A program made the translations under genes and the position numbers. The notes under the pieces were generated by a model. It was not told the origin of the DNA and ran no database searches. It saw nothing but the letters and a program-made list of their open reading frames with translations. This document shows, one piece after another, positions 17,622 to 26,621 of a DNA stretch of 64,000 nucleotides. This stretch comes from UBA5078 sp033721235 (GTDB lineage Bacteria > Pseudomonadota > Gammaproteobacteria > Pseudomonadales > Pseudohongiellaceae): positions 62,001-126,000 of the forward strand of contig JAWWAY010000006.1 in the NCBI GenBank assembly GCA_033721235.1. Reading direction: 5' to 3'. The stretch's first letter is position 1; every line of letters begins with the position of its first letter.

Positions 17622-19346
17622 GTGAGCGGCGTAAGCATAGGCGAAAGCAATACAGAAGAGGTCGTCGATAAGGGCGCTGCCTTGGTATTGGAGTCAGATC
17701 CTTTTAGTTATGCTTTATTGTCTGCAAGTCTAGACTATCTTGGCTATACCTTATTGGGTGCCAGTAGTTTCGAAGACGCCCAAAGCAAGCTGCACGAATG
17801 TAATGTTTCCCTCGTTGTGCTCGATGTCTCCGATGACAACTTCGACAGCCTCTCTTTTGCGAAATTGGTTAAGCGCTTCTCGCAAACTTACTACTTACCC
17901 GTATTATGCCTTTCGGAAGAGCAAGACGAAGAAAAGGCTTTAGAGTGTATAGAATCGGGAGCCGATGATTACATAGTAAAGCCTTTCAGCGTGTTTTCCC
18001 TAAAAAGCAGGCTCCTCGCCATGGAAAAATCTAGGGCTTTGCACAAAGCACTAGAGAAAGAGCATAGGGCGCTAAGTAAGATGCATGAAGAGGTCCAGAT
18101 GGACCAGATGCTAGCTAAAAGAATTTTTCAGCGACTTATTGCAGATAGAAATACGTCGATTGGAAATATCCAAATTCGTCAAACTTCCGCCACTATGTTC
18201 TGTGGGGACCTAGTGCTCTGTGCTTATCTACCAAATGGTGGCATTAGAGTTTTGGTGGGCGATTTCACCGGGCATGGCTTGGCGGCTGCGCTGGGAGCCA
18301 TTCCCGTTTCTAATATCTTTCACGCCATGACTTACAAAGGCATTGGTGATTACGAGCTACTATTCGAAATTAACCGAAAACTCTACGAGCTTCTGCCTAC
18401 GGACTTATTTATGGCCGTGTGCTTGGTAAGCTTAGAGGCGGGAGAGGATAGCTTCAGTTACTGGAACGGAGGTATGCCGCCGGTGCTGCAGGTCGGAGAT
18501 CACGGACTTAGAGAGTTAAAGTCGTTTAATCTCCCTCTCGGAATTACCGAACGGCTGTCGGCCGAGAGGCAACCAATAAGGGTGAGCGTAAAGGAAAACG
18601 ATCGGCTACTGATACTAAGTGACGGAATCTCCGAGGCGGAGGCTGAAAATGGCGATATGTTCGGAGAGACAGCAGTACACGCTTGTTTAAACCAAGGCAC
18701 GGATAAAGAATACTTAATTGACGAAGTGTTGGAGAGGCTCGAGCAACACACAAAGAGTGCCCCGCAAGGGGATGATATTACCGGGGTTGAAATATCACTT
18801 TGGGAGTTAATCAAAATGGATAGAGAGACACTCACAGAAGAGCAAAGAGAAGACTATTGGGCATGGAAGATCACATTGGAGAACGATCGCTTGGCATCCG
18901 TGCTGCCCGTGCAAAATCTTTTAAGAGAATCTGGCTTGTTGGCGGGCTATGAAAGCCAGATGACAGCCATTGAGACGATCGTCGATGAACTCTATAACAA
19001 TGCCCTGGATCATGGCGTATTGAAACTCGACTCGCGGATAAAAACTAATGAGAACGGGTTTATGCAATACTACGAAAAACGCGATGCCCTGCTTTCCGGC
19101 AAGATCAAGGGCAAGATCACGGTCGCGCTGGGCTCTAAAGAGTCAGATAAGGGCAAGCAGATTGTCATCACGGTAAGCGACAGTGGGGGCGGCTTCAACT
19201 ACTCGCGTCGCCCCGACCCCGACCCGAAAGAGGTAGATGTGAAACCTTGGGGGAGAGGGCTGAAACTAGTAAAAGAATTGAGTGATTCGATAGAGTTCAG
19301 CGGCTATGGTAATGTTGTTAAAGTCGTCTATACCTGCTCCAAATAG
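17622..19346 (+). CDS. receiver-PP2C phosphatase-HATPase kinase fusion (HsbR/RsbU+RsbW-like)
   Basis: A 574-aa three-domain switch. Residues of about 18-135 form a receiver with the phospho-Asp in SLVVLDVSDDNFD and Lys in IVKPFS. Residues of about 180-385 form a SpoIIE/PP2C phosphatase with FCGDLVLCA, VGDFTGHGLAAALGA, LILSDGISEAE and DDITGVEI. Residues of about 440-570 are an RsbW-like HATPase with VDELYNNALDHGVL, VSDSGGGF and WGRGLKLVKEL. It therefore combines opposing kinase and phosphatase activities toward a STAS protein, presumably the adjacent one. Phosphorylation of the receiver by CheA or the downstream hybrid kinase would set the balance. GTG start at 17622. Confidence 0.92.
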   Translation: MSGVSIGESNTEEVVDKGAALVLESDPFSYALLSASLDYLGYTLLGASSFEDAQSKLHECNVSLVVLDVSDDNFDSLSFAKLVKRFSQTYYLPVLCLSEEQDEEKALECIESGADDYIVKPFSVFSLKSRLLAMEKSRALHKALEKEHRALSKMHEEVQMDQMLAKRIFQRLIADRNTSIGNIQIRQTSATMFCGDLVLCAYLPNGGIRVLVGDFTGHGLAAALGAIPVSNIFHAMTYKGIGDYELLFEINRKLYELLPTDLFMAVCLVSLEAGEDSFSYWNGGMPPVLQVGDHGLRELKSFNLPLGITERLSAERQPIRVSVKENDRLLILSDGISEAEAENGDMFGETAVHACLNQGTDKEYLIDEVLERLEQHTKSAPQGDDITGVEISLWELIKMDRETLTEEQREDYWAWKITLENDRLASVLPVQNLLRESGLLAGYESQMTAIETIVDELYNNALDHGVLKLDSRIKTNENGFMQYYEKRDALLSGKIKGKITVALGSKESDKGKQIVITVSDSGGGFNYSRRPDPDPKEVDVKPWGRGLKLVKELSDSIEFSGYGNVVKVVYTCSK

Positions 19347-19417
19347 TAAGACTGTACGAACGCATACTTATATTGCTTATTCATAGCTAAATGCAGTGAA
19401 GACGTAGGGATCATGCC

Positions 19418-19446
19418 TTTGCAATGATCTTAAGCGTGATTGCAAA
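19418..19446. repeat. 8-bp perfect inverted repeat before the hybrid kinase gene
   Basis: TTTGCAAT and ATTGCAAA face each other across 13 bases, in the 166-base gap between the PP2C fusion and the hybrid kinase. A second pair, GATCAT/ATGATC, overlaps it at 19409-19429. It could be an operator or a weak terminator; there is no T tract. Confidence 0.4.
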
Positions 19447-19512
19447 CTAATTTGGAACATCCCCTGGCAGAGTGAATTAGCGTCCAAAAAAAGCACAGGC
19501 AAATGGTAGAAC

Positions 19513-22500
19513 ATGGAAAGAGCGCTATCAGAACTGCAACACAGTGAGCAGAAGGCAGATCATCGAAGCAGCGCAGCATCGATTATGATTGCGGTCGTTT
19601 TGCTTTTTGTGATCGGCCTGAGCAGTATTGTGTATCTGCAGTATAAGCGCACAGTTGATGAGATTGCTGCTAGCGAACTGCGCAATAGCAGCTTGGCAGT
19701 TGTCGCTTTTCAAGAATACCTGTTTGATGTGCAACAGGATCTACTCGATATCGCACGTCTCAGAGAACTACAGGATTATTTTATTGGCGAACCGTGGGGA
19801 GTAGAGGCTCTTAATGATGCCTTGCTTGGTTACTCCAATAGCCGAGAGCATTATGACCAGATACGCATACTCGATCCCACCGGGCAAGAGCTTGCGCGGG
19901 TCAATAATCGCGAAGGCAGTGCCTTTATAGTTAATACAGAATTTCTTCAGGACCAAGGTGATCGCTATTATATTGAGGAAACTCTCGCCTTGGCAGAGGG
20001 AGAGGTATACACGTCTCCCTTTGACTTAAATGTCGAGTTCGGACAGGTAGAGCGCCCCTTCAGACCCATGATCCGATTTGGCACCCCTTTATTCAATGAG
20101 CAAGATGAGCTTCTGGGGCTGGCGCTAATTAATTTAGATGGCAGAGAGTTGATCAATATTGTTGAGCGTGCTTCCCAGCGCAGCCTCGGCGATGTGTCTT
20201 TACTGAACAAAGACGGTTTCTGGTTATCTAGCCCAGTTTCTGCGGATGAATGGACTTTTATGTTTGCCGACGCCGAACAGGTAAGCGTTGCGCAAAGGCA
20301 GCCGGATCTGTGGCGCGCGATTGAGAGCGATACTCAAGTGAGCTTTTCTATAGATGGCCACTTTTATACCAGAATTCCCGTGTGTGCGAATGAGCTGTGC
20401 CGGATCGATCCCGTTGAGCTTGGGGATGTCGATACTGTGGCAACCGATATTCCTGACTCGGGTTTCTATATTCTTTCCCATGTGGAAAGGTCGAATTTGG
20501 CCGTTACAACAGTACTATTTTCGACATTAAGCCAATGGCTGCCATTGGTATTACTGCTGACAGTCTTGGCCGCTGTGGTCTTGGTAGTGGCTCACCGCTT
20601 GGTGAAGGCAATGGATTTGGCGACCGAGCAGGAAGGCGAGTTAGAGCTGCGAAACCGTCTGCTAGATCTCTTTGTCCATCGTAACCCTAATATTATGTTT
20701 GTTCGAGATCTCGACGGAAACTATCTACTGCAGAACATAAGTTTCACCAACGTAGTTGAGATGCACCGTCAGAGCAAGTTGGAGAGCACCAGCGAGACTG
20801 GGAGTGTGGAAGAGCTGTGGCGCGAGTTTGACGCACAAGAAGAGCAAGTTATACGCCTAAACAGAATGTGTGAATTCTCCGTTCCCCTTCATCTGGGGGA
20901 TGAAACTAGGTTTTTCCGTTTTATTCGATTCCCCATATACGATAATGAAGAGAAGGTATCTGCCTTTGGCGCCATTGCATGGGATGTTAGCGAAGAACGC
21001 GAGGCGAGGAGTGCCTTGGAAGAGCAAAGGGCGTGTTTGCAAGTAGAGGTTAAGAAACGAACTAAAGAGCTAGAGCAGGCCAAGCTCAAGGCAGAGGAGG
21101 CTAATGGGGCCAAGTCAATATTTTTAGCTACTATGAGTCACGAGATCCGTACTCCAATGAATGGAATTATTGGGATGATTGACGTATTGCGACTGAGTAG
21201 CTTGAGGCCCAAGCAAATTGAGCAGGTAAATCTTGTTAGAGAATCTGCCTACAGCCTGTTAGGAATAATCGACGATATCCTAGATTTTTCGAAAATTGAA
21301 TCTGGAAAAATCGAGTTGGATATCCAGCCAGTTGTCCTTTCTTACGTGGTGGAATCAATCTGCAGTGCAATGACAGTTGTTGCCAAGAGCAAAAACGTTC
21401 GGCTTAATTTTTTCCGTAGCCCTGAGCTCCCAGGGGCGATTTTGTCCGATGCTATTCGGCTGCGTCAGATCGTTAATAATCTTGTCAGCAATGCGATCAA
21501 GTTTTCCAGCAATACTCGTTATGTGGGGGCTGTTGATGTGCGCTTTGATCTCAGCGACAACAATATGATGAGAATTACAGTCACTGATGACGGGATAGGC
21601 ATGAGCGATAGCGCTCTGGAGACTGTATTTGAACCTTTTGTGCAGGCCGATGTCAGCACAACGCGCCGATTTGGAGGCACTGGGCTTGGTCTGGTGATTA
21701 CCAAGAATCTGGTCGAGCTCATGAACGGTAAGATAGAGGTTGTCAGTGAAGAAGGCGTTGGGTCCACCTTTGTGGTTGAGATCCCGGCAGAACCAGCCGA
21801 CATTGATGTAGAGCCAGAGTTTAACGGTAGTCTTTCCGAAGAAATCTTTCATGTTTATGCTGACTCAGATTCTCTGCAAGAAAACTGGGTGTCTTATCTA
21901 GAGGCTGCCGGTGCGAAGGCGAATATAGTATCCAGTCTGCTTAGTGCTCTAGACGAAACAACGCAGACAAGAAACGAGAACCTATTGATCGTTGCCGAAA
22001 CGATCGAGGATAGAACGGAATATCTTGAACGCATAAGAAAGGCAAAGAATAAGCAGTACAATCAGTACTGGATAATCTCACCCAATACAGACGGCAAGAG
22101 AATCGAGCAGATTAGTGACTCAGTCACAGCCATAGAATGGCGCGCGAGTCATGCAGCAAGTTTTCAAGACCTTGTGAATGCAGTCAAAGGCTTCGGCGCT
22201 ATCTGGGAGGAAGAGACGGTCGAGGAAGGCGAAGAGGGCGAGCAGACAAGAGCTTTGAACAGGGCTGCCGCTATCGAATCGAGTCGCTTGATTCTCGTGT
22301 TAGAGGACAATGAGATCAATCAGCAAGTGGTGGCTAATCAATTAGATACACTTGGCTTTGCCTATGATATTGCCAGTAATGGACGTGCAGGTTTAGAGCT
22401 ATGGTATGAGAACAGAGATGACTACGCTTTAGTTCTGTGTGATATACACATGCCAGTTGTGGATGGTTACGAGTTCACTCAAACAGTTAGGGCACATGAG

Positions 22501-23061
22501 GAAACGGATACGCGTATTCCTATCGTGGCCCTCACCGCTAATGCAACTGCGGGGGAAAAAGAGCACTGCATAGAGGTGGGAATGAATGAATACTTGACCA
22601 AGCCCATCTCTTTAGATCTATTGCAAGACTCGTTGCACCATTGGTCGAAGGTGGGGGCGCGCCGCTTCCGTCTTAAGTCGAAAAACTTAGATTTGCCCGA
22701 GCGAGTTTTAAATAAAAGAGACTGCATTGACTTTCAGGCAATTGAAAGCTATTTGGGGGCAGAACCCTCTGTGATCAAGCAATTTTTGCAGCGTTATGTC
22801 GATGAGGCTGATCAAACAATGGAGGCGATTAAGCGCGCCCACAAGAACGCTGAAAATCAGAAGCTCTTGGAACTCGCACATACGTTCAAGTCGACTTCTC
22901 GCCTGGTTGGAGCAAAAGAGTTTGGTGATCTGTGTAATGTAGTAGAGAAAGCGTGCAAAGAGGGAGATAAGGCTCTTTGTAATGCGACTGTCCCGCTTTT
23001 AGCGCCCAATTTGACTCGAGTTTTGGCGGCGCTGGAGGAACATATTGATAGTTTGAGCTAG
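19513..23061 (+). CDS. large hybrid sensor histidine kinase: Cache-PAS-HisKA-HATPase-REC-REC-Hpt
   Basis: An 1182-aa membrane kinase. TM1 is about residues 23-43 and TM2 about 335-365, enclosing a ~290-residue periplasmic region that looks like a double Cache domain (IRILDPTGQELARVNN; FGTPLF). A PAS domain follows (about 385-500), then HisKA with His543 (MSHEIRTPMNG), HATPase (GTGLGLVITKNLVELM), a first receiver-like segment (about 780-890) that lacks a recognisable phospho-Asp, a canonical receiver with Asp977 (VLCDIHMPVVDG), and an Hpt domain with His1123 (ELAHTFKSTSRLVG). Phosphate can thus relay internally and exit through Hpt, perhaps to CheY or the PP2C fusion. It ends the co-directional block. 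Confidence 0.92.
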   Translation: MERALSELQHSEQKADHRSSAASIMIAVVLLFVIGLSSIVYLQYKRTVDEIAASELRNSSLAVVAFQEYLFDVQQDLLDIARLRELQDYFIGEPWGVEALNDALLGYSNSREHYDQIRILDPTGQELARVNNREGSAFIVNTEFLQDQGDRYYIEETLALAEGEVYTSPFDLNVEFGQVERPFRPMIRFGTPLFNEQDELLGLALINLDGRELINIVERASQRSLGDVSLLNKDGFWLSSPVSADEWTFMFADAEQVSVAQRQPDLWRAIESDTQVSFSIDGHFYTRIPVCANELCRIDPVELGDVDTVATDIPDSGFYILSHVERSNLAVTTVLFSTLSQWLPLVLLLTVLAAVVLVVAHRLVKAMDLATEQEGELELRNRLLDLFVHRNPNIMFVRDLDGNYLLQNISFTNVVEMHRQSKLESTSETGSVEELWREFDAQEEQVIRLNRMCEFSVPLHLGDETRFFRFIRFPIYDNEEKVSAFGAIAWDVSEEREARSALEEQRACLQVEVKKRTKELEQAKLKAEEANGAKSIFLATMSHEIRTPMNGIIGMIDVLRLSSLRPKQIEQVNLVRESAYSLLGIIDDILDFSKIESGKIELDIQPVVLSYVVESICSAMTVVAKSKNVRLNFFRSPELPGAILSDAIRLRQIVNNLVSNAIKFSSNTRYVGAVDVRFDLSDNNMMRITVTDDGIGMSDSALETVFEPFVQADVSTTRRFGGTGLGLVITKNLVELMNGKIEVVSEEGVGSTFVVEIPAEPADIDVEPEFNGSLSEEIFHVYADSDSLQENWVSYLEAAGAKANIVSSLLSALDETTQTRNENLLIVAETIEDRTEYLERIRKAKNKQYNQYWIISPNTDGKRIEQISDSVTAIEWRASHAASFQDLVNAVKGFGAIWEEETVEEGEEGEQTRALNRAAAIESSRLILVLEDNEINQQVVANQLDTLGFAYDIASNGRAGLELWYENRDDYALVLCDIHMPVVDGYEFTQTVRAHEETDTRIPIVALTANATAGEKEHCIEVGMNEYLTKPISLDLLQDSLHHWSKVGARRFRLKSKNLDLPERVLNKRDCIDFQAIESYLGAEPSVIKQFLQRYVDEADQTMEAIKRAHKNAENQKLLELAHTFKSTSRLVGAKEFGDLCNVVEKACKEGDKALCNATVPLLAPNLTRVLAALEEHIDSLS

Positions 23062-23066
23062 GGGCT

Positions 23067-23393
23067 CTATTCAGGCCGCCACATGACAAAACTGTTTTGA
23101 ACTTTAGCTTGCTGGAGCATTTCCAGTAATGGTTGCGCTCTGGCGGAGATTGCAACTGGGGCTTCCTCCTCCTCCTCGTCGTCGTCATTCTCATCCTCGG
23201 CCGGCTGCTGCTCGGGCTTTTTTTGTTCAAGGGCTAGCGCAGACTGCAGTTTCTCGATGGCGATGGAGAGCTGCTCTTCACTTACCGCTCCTTCAGTTGC
23301 GCCGTTAGTCCCCATCATTCGCAGTAATGCTGTCGCAGTGTCCTGTAACATGACAAAGTTGGCGCCGTCTTTAGATTCAAATTTTATTAGCAT
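23067..23393 (-). CDS. DUF1840 family protein
   Basis: A 108-aa protein beginning MLIKFESKDGANFVMLQDTA and containing LLRMMGTNG, the pattern of DUF1840 proteins. The middle is a very acidic low-complexity run (about residues 65-80, mostly Asp/Glu), and the C-terminus carries a conserved-looking ARAQPLLEMLQQA helix. The function of this family is unknown. No signal peptide or membrane segment is visible, so it is probably cytoplasmic. It ends 5 bases from the convergent hybrid kinase gene and follows the membrane-protein gene by about 12 bases, so it may be the last gene of the PQQ dehydrogenase unit. Confidence 0.8.
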   Translation of the reverse strand: MLIKFESKDGANFVMLQDTATALLRMMGTNGATEGAVSEEQLSIAIEKLQSALALEQKKPEQQPAEDENDDDEEEEEAPVAISARAQPLLEMLQQAKVQNSFVMWRPE

Positions 23394-23405
23394 TTACAGA
23401 CTCAC

Positions 23406-23954
23406 TTATGGATGCTTGCTGGGGCGATGCTGCCATGCGCGCAAGCTAAGGTAAAGCACGATCAACACACTGAGCGCAATAAAGATGAATTTGAAGCGAG
23501 TGGCGCTACTGGCAATGGCGGCCAGTGCCTCCGAACGCTCGGGATAGATATTGAGCAATAGCCAATGACAGGTATTCTCGCAGGCATCGCTCAAGCTTGC
23601 TAAGAAAGGAATAGTATTCAGGGTAGTGGCTTGGGTTTGGCTAATTAAGCTAAGTACAAAGCTCAGAGCGAGGCCATAGGCAATTACAAAGCCCATGTCT
23701 AGGATGATAAATCGCGTATAGATCTGACGGCCGGCTTCGCCATAGGCATCGATGCGCTGCATCACAAACTGCGCGCCATGGTTGAAGTGAACATCGATGA
23801 TTCCCATGCCGCTTGCCTCGCGCAAAGCTGAGTCCGTAAGCGGTAACTCAGAGCGAAAGATAGCGATAATGATCGCTGTGACCGCCAGACACAGTAGGGC
23901 AGTGACAGGGCTCGAGTGTCTATAACTCCAGCGGCTCAGGGTATGAATAATCAT
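23406..23954 (-). CDS. polytopic inner-membrane protein of unknown function
   Basis: A 182-aa protein that I do not recognise. It starts with a short cytoplasmic-looking segment (MIIHTLSRWSYRHSSP). About four hydrophobic stretches follow: VTALLCLAVTAIIIAIF, the FVIAYGLALSFVLSLI region, a moderately hydrophobic segment around a Cys pair (ACENTCHWLLL), and FIFIALSVLIVLYLSL. I prefer ATG 23954 over an in-frame TTG at 23990, because the TTG lies beside the right arm of the strong hairpin at 23963-23988. It lies downstream of the PQQ dehydrogenase gene on the same strand but the hairpin separates them. Confidence 0.72.
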   Translation of the reverse strand: MIIHTLSRWSYRHSSPVTALLCLAVTAIIIAIFRSELPLTDSALREASGMGIIDVHFNHGAQFVMQRIDAYGEAGRQIYTRFIILDMGFVIAYGLALSFVLSLISQTQATTLNTIPFLASLSDACENTCHWLLLNIYPERSEALAAIASSATRFKFIFIALSVLIVLYLSLRAWQHRPSKHP

Positions 23955-23962
23955 GCAGGGAA

Positions 23963-23988
23963 GCCTGGCAGCATTGTCGCTGCCAGGC
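23963..23988 (-). terminator. perfect 10-bp hairpin between PQQ dehydrogenase and membrane protein genes
   Basis: GCCTGGCAGC and GCTGCCAGGC form a perfect 10-bp stem with a 6-nt loop, nine bases after the PQQ dehydrogenase stop on the minus strand. On that strand only CTTCCC follows, so there is no proper U tract. It may act as an attenuator or mRNA-stabilising hairpin. Its foot is 8 bases from the start of the downstream gene, so it could also limit ribosome access. Confidence 0.55.
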
Positions 23989-23997
23989 AAGCGCTAT

Positions 23998-25656
23998 TTA
24001 GTCGCGCAGCGCAAAAGTGGCCATGGCATTGCCAGAGATCACGGTGATGTACTGTATACCATCGATCATATAAGTCACTGGGGCCATAACGATCTGTCCG
24101 CCTAGGCTAGTTCTCCATAATAGATCGCCAGTATTGGCATCTAGCGCGTGGAAATGGCCTTCTCGCCCGCCTACGAAGACTAGGTCGGTGGCAGTGGAAA
24201 GAACGCCGCCATCGCTGACGTCGTATTGTTCAAACTTCCACTTGGCCTTACCCGTTTGCGGATCGATGGCAAGCAGAGCAGCGTGTCCAACTTCATTGGT
24301 CCAGGTATTAATGGGATTGGTTCGGCCAATGCCCACGCCGGGAGCGCCTTCGGCTGGTGTTAATACATCAAAGCCACCGCCAAGGAATGCTCGTCCTGGC
24401 TCGTACTCGGATTCCTCTGGTCGATAGATAGAGGCATAGTCTTCCCACGCGCTGAAGTAGAACAGGCCGGTGCGAGGACTGAATGAAGGTGGATACCAAT
24501 TTGTTCCCCCTTGGTTGCCAGGCCATGTTGGCATTCCCTCGGGCTGTGGAGTTGCTATTGGACGCCCGTTCTCGTCAAGGCCGCTTGACCAGTTCACTTT
24601 TACATAGGGCTCACCTAATAAGAATTTACCGGTAACGCGATCAAGGACATAAAAATATCCGTTGCGATTAGCCCACAACATGGCCTTTGTGGGAGTCCCC
24701 TGGAAGTTTATATCGGCCAAGACGGGAACTTGCACTGCATCGTAGTCATAGCCATCGTTGGGGGTGAACTGGAAATGCCACTTCAACTCGCCCGTATCCA
24801 CATCAAGAGCCACGACTGAGTCTGAGTAGAGGTTGTCGCCTGGGCGCTGACTTGGGTTCCAGTCTGGGCCGGGGTTGCCGACTCCCCAATAACTAAGATT
24901 GAGCTCGGGGTCGTAGGAGCCGGTAATCCAGACTGGGGCACCACCGTGCTGCCAATCGTCCCCTTCCCAGCTATCGTGTCCGGGCTCGCCGGGACCAGGA
25001 ATGGTGTAGAATTTCCAAGCTTCCTCTCCAGTATCTACATCGTAGGCCACTACGTAACCGCGGATGCCGAATTCACCCCCGCCTACGCCAACGATTACCT
25101 TGTCCTTGATAACTAAGGGCGCCATGGTAACCGAATAGGCTTCGTTAACCTCGCCTACTTTTGTCTTCCACAATGGTTTGCCATTGACTCTATCAACTGC
25201 CACCAAGTGCGCATCCAGAGTGCCCATAAACACTTTGTCATCTAGTATGGCTACGCCACGGTTGTTGGCACCACAGCATACACGTGCGTTTTCAGCATTG
25301 GAGTACTGGTATGTCCAGTAGACTCGGCCAGTAATCGGGTCTAAGGCCATGATGTCGTTTGGGCGCTGGGTAATATACATTACACCGTCAACGACTATGG
25401 GGTTGGACTGCCAAGCGCCGAATACCTGGTTTTGTAGCATCCACTGCAGCTCCAGATTGTCCACATTGTCTTGTGTGATCTGTGTGAGAGTGCTGTAACG
25501 TTGGCTTTTATAACTTCCGTTATAGGTCATCCAGCTTTCAGGTTCGTTGCTGGCCTCAAGAATACGCTCGTAAGTCACCTGAGCCATACTGAGGCTGGCG
25601 GCGCTTAAGCAGCTAACGGTGCCGAGAATGGTAAGAAGGGTTTTAAAGGGTTTCAT
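23998..25656 (-). CDS. PQQ-dependent methanol/ethanol-type dehydrogenase with D-x-D (lanthanide-like) motif
   Basis: A 552-aa periplasmic quinoprotein with signal peptide (cleavage near SLSMAQ) and an eight-bladed propeller. W motifs are recognisable (LDPITGRVYWTY, YDVDTGEEAWKF, LDVDTGELKWHF). The vicinal disulfide Cys127-Cys128 (RVCCGANNRG) stacks on PQQ in the family. The catalytic Asp is in DGYDYDAVQ: Asp304, with Asp306 two residues on. Ca2+ methanol dehydrogenases have Ala at the second position, whereas XoxF/PedH lanthanide enzymes have Asp, so lanthanide use is inferred. It overlaps the upstream cytochrome gene by 4 bases. Substrate is an alcohol or aldehyde, unspecified. Confidence 0.92.
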   Translation of the reverse strand: MKPFKTLLTILGTVSCLSAASLSMAQVTYERILEASNEPESWMTYNGSYKSQRYSTLTQITQDNVDNLELQWMLQNQVFGAWQSNPIVVDGVMYITQRPNDIMALDPITGRVYWTYQYSNAENARVCCGANNRGVAILDDKVFMGTLDAHLVAVDRVNGKPLWKTKVGEVNEAYSVTMAPLVIKDKVIVGVGGGEFGIRGYVVAYDVDTGEEAWKFYTIPGPGEPGHDSWEGDDWQHGGAPVWITGSYDPELNLSYWGVGNPGPDWNPSQRPGDNLYSDSVVALDVDTGELKWHFQFTPNDGYDYDAVQVPVLADINFQGTPTKAMLWANRNGYFYVLDRVTGKFLLGEPYVKVNWSSGLDENGRPIATPQPEGMPTWPGNQGGTNWYPPSFSPRTGLFYFSAWEDYASIYRPEESEYEPGRAFLGGGFDVLTPAEGAPGVGIGRTNPINTWTNEVGHAALLAIDPQTGKAKWKFEQYDVSDGGVLSTATDLVFVGGREGHFHALDANTGDLLWRTSLGGQIVMAPVTYMIDGIQYITVISGNAMATFALRD

Positions 25657-26462
25657 TGCAGGCCTCGCAGTGTAAGTAGATAGCCAATTAGGTCGGCGAT
25701 TTCATCGCTGGACAGTGTGCTAGGTTCATGTATTGGGTCACTGCCAAGCTCGTAAGTGGCGATCGTGTCCTTGCGAATAGAGCGCAACTGCTCGTTCGAA
25801 TCGATTAACTGTACTGAGTAGGTATCCTCGTTTAGGCGACGACCGGTAATAATCTCTTCGTTGATTGTGACGATTCTGAGCGGGCGATTGATCGGGGCCA
25901 TTGTTGTTGCAGGTTCCAACAACACCTTCTGCAGAGTAGAGGGGGTGCGTATCGCCCCTATATCGCTCAGGTCAGGAGCAGTTCTAGGACCTTGCCCGTT
26001 GACTCTGTGGCATGAGCTGCACTCGCCTTTGCCCGTGAATATTTTCTCACCTGCATCAGGGTCGCCGATACGTACTGCTACGCCACTAGGGTCGAAGCCT
26101 GCACGGATAAACGCGATTAGACCATTTAGTTCGGAGTCTCGTAGATCGAACGACGGCATGCGCCCGCCTGCTGCGCCGGAGCGGATGATAGTGCGTAGAT
26201 CCTCGTCCGAGCTGGCCGTACGGAATACTCCCAGCCTTAGGTTGATGCCATCCACCGCCTCGCCCTGAGGGCCATGGCAAAGGGCACACTGCTGAACATA
26301 GGTGCGGGAGCCGGCTTCGATAGCCTCTGAGGTGTACTGGTGGTCGTCCGTTTGCGCGCTTGCAATATTCGCCGTCATTATTAAGAGAATTGAAGCACAG
26401 CCAGCCAAGAGCCGAGAATTTGTCGGCGGACTTAGCCACCGCTTGAGTTCTGGAATAGTCAC
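25653..26462 (-). CDS. dihaem cytochrome c, probable electron acceptor of the PQQ dehydrogenase
   Basis: A 269-aa exported protein with two haem-binding motifs: CALCH at residues 59-63 and CSSCH at 148-152. Each lies in a class I cytochrome c-like domain; RMPSF around residue 101 could give the first axial Met. A hydrophobic segment at about 19-37 acts as signal peptide or anchor. The C-terminal ~90 residues (LRIVTINEEIITGRRLNED and ISSDEIADLIGYLL-like end) are common in cytochromes linked to PQQ dehydrogenases. Overlap with the dehydrogenase gene supports direct electron transfer from reduced PQQ to this protein and on to an oxidase. Divergent from the copper operon. Confidence 0.92.
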   Translation of the reverse strand: MTIPELKRWLSPPTNSRLLAGCASILLIMTANIASAQTDDHQYTSEAIEAGSRTYVQQCALCHGPQGEAVDGINLRLGVFRTASSDEDLRTIIRSGAAGGRMPSFDLRDSELNGLIAFIRAGFDPSGVAVRIGDPDAGEKIFTGKGECSSCHRVNGQGPRTAPDLSDIGAIRTPSTLQKVLLEPATTMAPINRPLRIVTINEEIITGRRLNEDTYSVQLIDSNEQLRSIRKDTIATYELGSDPIHEPSTLSSDEIADLIGYLLTLRGLQ

Positions 26463-26516
26463 GTTTGATAGCCTGTCATAGTTATTTTGATTTTAGGCAC
26501 AGCAGGATAGTGCGAA

Positions 26517-26615
26517 ATGTCTTTTATTTCTAGTGCCGAAGGCCTCAACTTAGAGGTGAAGCTGGCCCAGCGATATGTTACTTTGGCCGCTTCGGTACTC
26601 ACTTTGGGTATATAG
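26517..26615 (+). CDS. possible 32-codon leader peptide before the copper operon
   Basis: An ATG with a GGAT-type site about 7 bases upstream opens a 32-aa frame (starts MSFISSAEGLNLEVKLAQRY) that ends 6 bases before the next gene. No family is recognised. It could be a translated leader or chance; evidence is thin. Confidence 0.2.
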   Translation: MSFISSAEGLNLEVKLAQRYVTLAASVLTLGI

Positions 26616-26621
26616 CGCTTC

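Noticed and set aside
21355..21852. A 165-codon minus-strand frame inside the hybrid kinase.
   Set aside because: Antisense to the HATPase domain and without family motifs or a ribosome-binding site.
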